From an uncultured Bacteroides sp. (GTDB taxonomy: Bacteria; Bacteroidota; Bacteroidia; Bacteroidales; Bacteroidaceae), in assembly GCF_900547205.1 (NCBI RefSeq), contig NZ_URFY01000072.1, positions 1 through 16,076 of the forward strand: a stretch of DNA of 16,076 bases, given 5' to 3'. The notes beneath the pieces were generated by a model. The model was given only the letters and a program-made list of their open reading frames with translations. It ran no database searches and was not told the DNA's origin. The position numbers were made by a program, and so were the translations under genes. Below are positions 14,523 through 16,076 of this stretch, piece after piece. Within the stretch, counting starts at the first letter, position 1. Each line of letters begins with the position of its first letter.

Positions 14523-15392
14523 ATGGAAAATCAAACAACTCTGCGCCTTATCTACCCGCAGTGGCAGGGAGGCATAGTAGCTCACTGGGTGCCTGATATC
14601 CCAGCGGACGATGTATCGAGAGGCTATTATTTAGGCTCACACCTATTGAACTACCTTGCTCCACAAAGCGGGCAGAAAACAGTAGAAGTCCCCGTTTCGT
14701 TGGATATCAATGATAGGAAAGAAGAAAATGGTATTAATTCTTATCAGGCAATCTTTCGTCAGACCAGAGCTGCACTTGATATACTTAATGATGAAAGTCC
14801 CGAGCGGATTATCACACTTGGCGGCGATTGTGCCGTGAGTGTTGTCCCCTTTACATATCTGGCTGCAAAATATCCCGACGATGTGGCTATCGTATGGATT
14901 GATGCACATCCCGATGTCACATTGCCGTACGACGACTACAAAGGCTATCACGCTATGGCTTTGACGGCATGTCTGGGCTTGGGTGATAAAGAGATTATGA
15001 ATACTCTCCCTGCAAAAATCGATGCTTCCAAAGCATTAATCGTGGGTCTTCGCTCTTGGGATGAAGGTATGCAAGAAAGGCAAGCCGAATTAGGAATCAA
15101 AGGTTTATCTCCGCAGGAAGTCGCAGAAGACAGCAACATTGTCTTGGACTGGCTCAAAAATACCGGAGCATCCCGGGTTGTCATCCATTTCGATATGGAT
15201 GTTTTGGACCCTGCCGAGATTATCGCAGCCATTGGCACCGACCCGAATGGGATGAAGATTGCAGAAGTTGTCAGACTGATTAACGATATATCATCAGCGT
15301 ATGATCTTGTCGGACTTACAGTGGCCGAACCAATGCCGAGAGTGGCTATCAAATTAAGAAATATGCTTAATCAGTTGCCGTTGTTCAGATAG
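14523..15392 (+). CDS. Arginase/agmatinase-family (ureohydrolase) protein with altered metal motif
   Basis: 289 residues, close to the length of the family (arginase, agmatinase, formimidoylglutamase), which cleaves guanidino or related groups with two manganese ions. Motifs seen: LGGDCAVS (99-106), IDAHPD (126-131, with Asp127, His129, Asp131 as ligands), YHAMALT (142-148), and HFDMDVLDP (222-230, with Asp224 and Asp226). In classical members the first motif is GGDHS, and that His is a metal ligand; here it is Cys103. Some arginase-like proteins of unknown activity carry GGDC, so this is probably a sub-family rather than a sequencing error. Substrate cannot be assigned. It follows the AraC-type gene by 61 bases on the same strand and could be cotranscribed. 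Confidence 0.85.
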   Translation: MENQTTLRLIYPQWQGGIVAHWVPDIPADDVSRGYYLGSHLLNYLAPQSGQKTVEVPVSLDINDRKEENGINSYQAIFRQTRAALDILNDESPERIITLGGDCAVSVVPFTYLAAKYPDDVAIVWIDAHPDVTLPYDDYKGYHAMALTACLGLGDKEIMNTLPAKIDASKALIVGLRSWDEGMQERQAELGIKGLSPQEVAEDSNIVLDWLKNTGASRVVIHFDMDVLDPAEIIAAIGTDPNGMKIAEVVRLINDISSAYDLVGLTVAEPMPRVAIKLRNMLNQLPLFR

Positions 15393-15445
15393 TGTACAGA
15401 ATATGTTTAGGAATGTAACCTAATTTGCTTTTCAGCTTTGTACAC
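15392..15445 (+). terminator. Nested inverted repeats after the arginase-family gene
   Basis: GTGTACA (15392-15398) pairs with TGTACAC (15439-15445), enclosing TTAGG/CCTAA (15407-15411 with 15419-15423), which is followed by TTTGCTTTT. The inner hairpin could act as a weak terminator. The outer dyad begins at the last base of the stop codon. Confidence 0.3.
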
Positions 15446-15447
15446 CC

Positions 15448-15543
15448 TACAGTTCCGGTAACGTCTTCAATAGGTATATTCCGGGTCGTATCGGTGGTAG
15501 AGTAGTAAATCTCGATGCAATCAGTGTGCAGTCTTTTGAGACT
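15448..15543 (-). pseudogene. Internal fragment of an aldo/keto reductase
   Basis: The minus frame reads SLKRLHTDCIEIYY, then STTDTTRNIPIEDVTGTV. It matches the aldo/keto reductase stretch 'SLKRLgtDyIDLYY-hr.D...PIEev.Gt' around the beta-4 strand, which in intact enzymes leads to the His of the active site. The usual 'Q-H-R' after YY is replaced by STT, and after GTV the similarity stops, so both ends are lost. It is joined directly upstream to the short-chain dehydrogenase remnant. Intact members reduce carbonyls with NADPH in the cytoplasm; this one cannot be functional. Confidence 0.6.
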
Positions 15544-15700
15544 TCCACTCCTTCCCATAGAAGAACGTTGCCGTTGCCCCACCGTCAATCAAAAAATCAG
15601 CTCCGGTGATAAATGCCCCTTTATCGCTCATAAGCAATTCTGCCACATTGACCACCTCATCAGCTGTTCTGGGACGGCCTGCGGGGGATTTAGCAAACAT
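15521..15700 (-). pseudogene. C-terminal fragment of a short-chain dehydrogenase/reductase
   Basis: A 59-residue frame starts MFAKSPAGRPRTADEVVNVA and contains ELLMSDKGAFITGADFLIDG followed by GATATFFYG. This is the C-terminal end of a classical SDR ('GRP..peEvA..v.FLlSd.a.fiTG...liDGG'). The catalytic Tyr-x-x-x-Lys and Rossmann half are missing. In the same frame a TAA occurs four codons before the Met (15710-15712), so the gene is truncated. After FFYG the sequence changes to GKEWKSQKTAH and stop, because it runs into aldo/keto reductase sequence in another frame: a deletion fusion. Confidence 0.75.
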
Positions 15701-15718
15701 ATGTGGATATTACCTAAC

Positions 15719-15733
15719 TTAAAAACTTTTCAT
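15719..15733 (-). pseudogene. Likely original start codon of the lost oxidoreductase gene
   Basis: ATG-AAA-AGT-TTT-TAA on the minus strand lies about 35 bases after the predicted transcription start. Removing one T from the T run would give MKSFKLGNIHI, which resembles an aldo/keto reductase N-terminus ('M...KLGN..') before the sequence passes into the short-chain dehydrogenase remnant. Tentative, because only about nine residues support it. Confidence 0.35.
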
Positions 15734-15774
15734 TATTTATTTATTTGAAGCCGTGTTTCGATTATTAACGTTGG

Positions 15775-15843
15775 CAAAGGTAGAGGGTTCGTAGGGAATG
15801 CATCTTTGCAAATCAAGTAATTTCTTGTGCAAATCAAATAATT
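15775..15843 (-). promoter_or_regulatory. AraC-type activator sites and promoter, now without an intact gene
   Basis: Two direct repeats, GCAAATCAAGTAATT (15808-15822) and GCAAATCAAATAATT (15829-15843), differ at one base and start exactly 21 bp apart, two helical turns, as AraC-family activators prefer. On the minus strand a perfect -7 box, TACCTTTG (plus 15775-15782), follows 25 bp on, with no good -33 box, which suits activator-dependent transcription. A third, inverted copy of the core (TTTGATTTG, 15867-15875) lies further out. The neighbouring AraC-type regulator is the natural candidate to bind here. Confidence 0.6.
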
Positions 15844-15965
15844 GGTAGTTTGCTTATTTCCCATGGTTTGATTTGAACAAGCAATGGATTGAATCGAAAT
15901 TTCTACTGCCCCAGTAAACTATCAAAATGGGGTCAAGTCGAAAACCCTGTAGTTCTGTTAAAAGC

Positions 15966-16076
15966 TCACACACATAGTTTGCATAGTCTAAATATAAAGA
16001 ATGGTATATCTCTCACTCCTCTAAACTGTGCACGAAATGCCTTGATTTTCGCATTGAATGATTCGGCAAAGGCATT
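15966..16076 (-). CDS. C-terminal end of an ISL3-type transposase (partial, cut by window edge)
   Basis: The frame enters from the right edge and ends at TGA (15966-15968). It has 36 residues, starting NAFAESFNAKIKAFRAQFRG and closing VRDIPFFIFRLCKLCV. 'N..AESFNAKIK.FR...RGV.d..FF.FR' is the typical end of ISL3-family DDE transposases; the Glu in AESFN is the family's conserved last acidic residue. The IS end lies to the left, within about 15900-15960. GGGTCAAGTCGAAAACCC at 15930-15947 is a possible terminal repeat, which I cannot verify without the other end. Confidence 0.75.
   Translation of the reverse strand, partial: NAFAESFNAKIKAFRAQFRGVRDIPFFIFRLCKLCV

Noticed and set aside
14948..15352. 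134-codon minus-strand frame opposite the arginase-family gene
   Set aside because: Antisense shadow; the plus strand carries all family motifs.
2..16076. A composite transposon spanning the window, bounded by the two IS fragments
   Set aside because: The two IS elements belong to different families (IS110-type and ISL3-type), so they cannot form a simple composite transposon.

Overview
The window looks like a Bacteroides chromosome (B. thetaiotaomicron/ovatus-like). Evidence: AT-rich intergenic DNA, Bacteroides promoter elements (-7 box TAnnTTTG, sometimes with a TTTG-like -33 box 18-20 bp upstream), no strong Shine-Dalgarno sites, and gene types common in that genus (HU-related protein with an acidic tail, a uronate locus with a LacI-type regulator, a lipoprotein with a cyclophilin-like fold). 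It is bounded by two insertion-sequence fragments: the 3' end of an IS110-type transposase at the left edge and the 3' end of an ISL3-type transposase at the right edge.

Layout. (1) 1-975: IS tail, then 860 bp without a convincing protein gene. This stretch holds a candidate small transcription unit on the minus strand, a plus-strand terminator-like hairpin, a compact set of GC-rich palindromes at 825-890, and the terminator of the next gene. (2) 976-1455: HU-related DNA-binding protein (minus), with a hairpin at the very start of its leader. (3) 1917-6055: hexuronate locus. A LacI-type regulator and tagaturonate reductase (uxaB) form a minus-strand operon; uronate isomerase (uxaC) is transcribed divergently. 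The shared 198-bp gap contains two overlapping divergent promoters and a palindrome at the predicted uxaC start site. UxaC isomerises galacturonate/glucuronate to tagaturonate/fructuronate, and UxaB reduces tagaturonate to altronate. (4) 6136-8276: minus-strand operon DUF362 lipoprotein, exported DUF1893 protein, flavin reductase-like protein. It converges on uxaC at a shared bidirectional terminator. (5) 8532-12339: plus-strand operon of MFS exporter, DUF418 membrane protein, cyclophilin-like lipoprotein and flavodoxin-like protein with an N-terminal twin-arginine/membrane segment. (6) 12464-13396 (minus): hexapeptide acetyltransferase, a short gene remnant that may be a second cyclophilin-like gene, and a 72-aa unknown protein. 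(7) 13559-15392 (plus): AraC-type regulator and an arginase-family protein with an altered metal-binding motif. (8) 15448-15843 (minus): fused remnants of an aldo/keto reductase and a short-chain dehydrogenase, behind an apparently intact promoter with two 21-bp-spaced direct repeats typical of AraC-family binding sites.

Regions 5-8 resemble an accessory oxidoreductase/efflux neighbourhood under AraC-type control, part of it intact and part decayed by deletion and IS activity. The least explained material is: the orphan AraC-type promoter with its fused gene remnants; the exported DUF1893/DUF362 pair; the palindrome cluster at 825-890; and the candidate small RNA at about 495-630. I saw no CRISPR array, tRNA, rRNA, phage or clear defence system.
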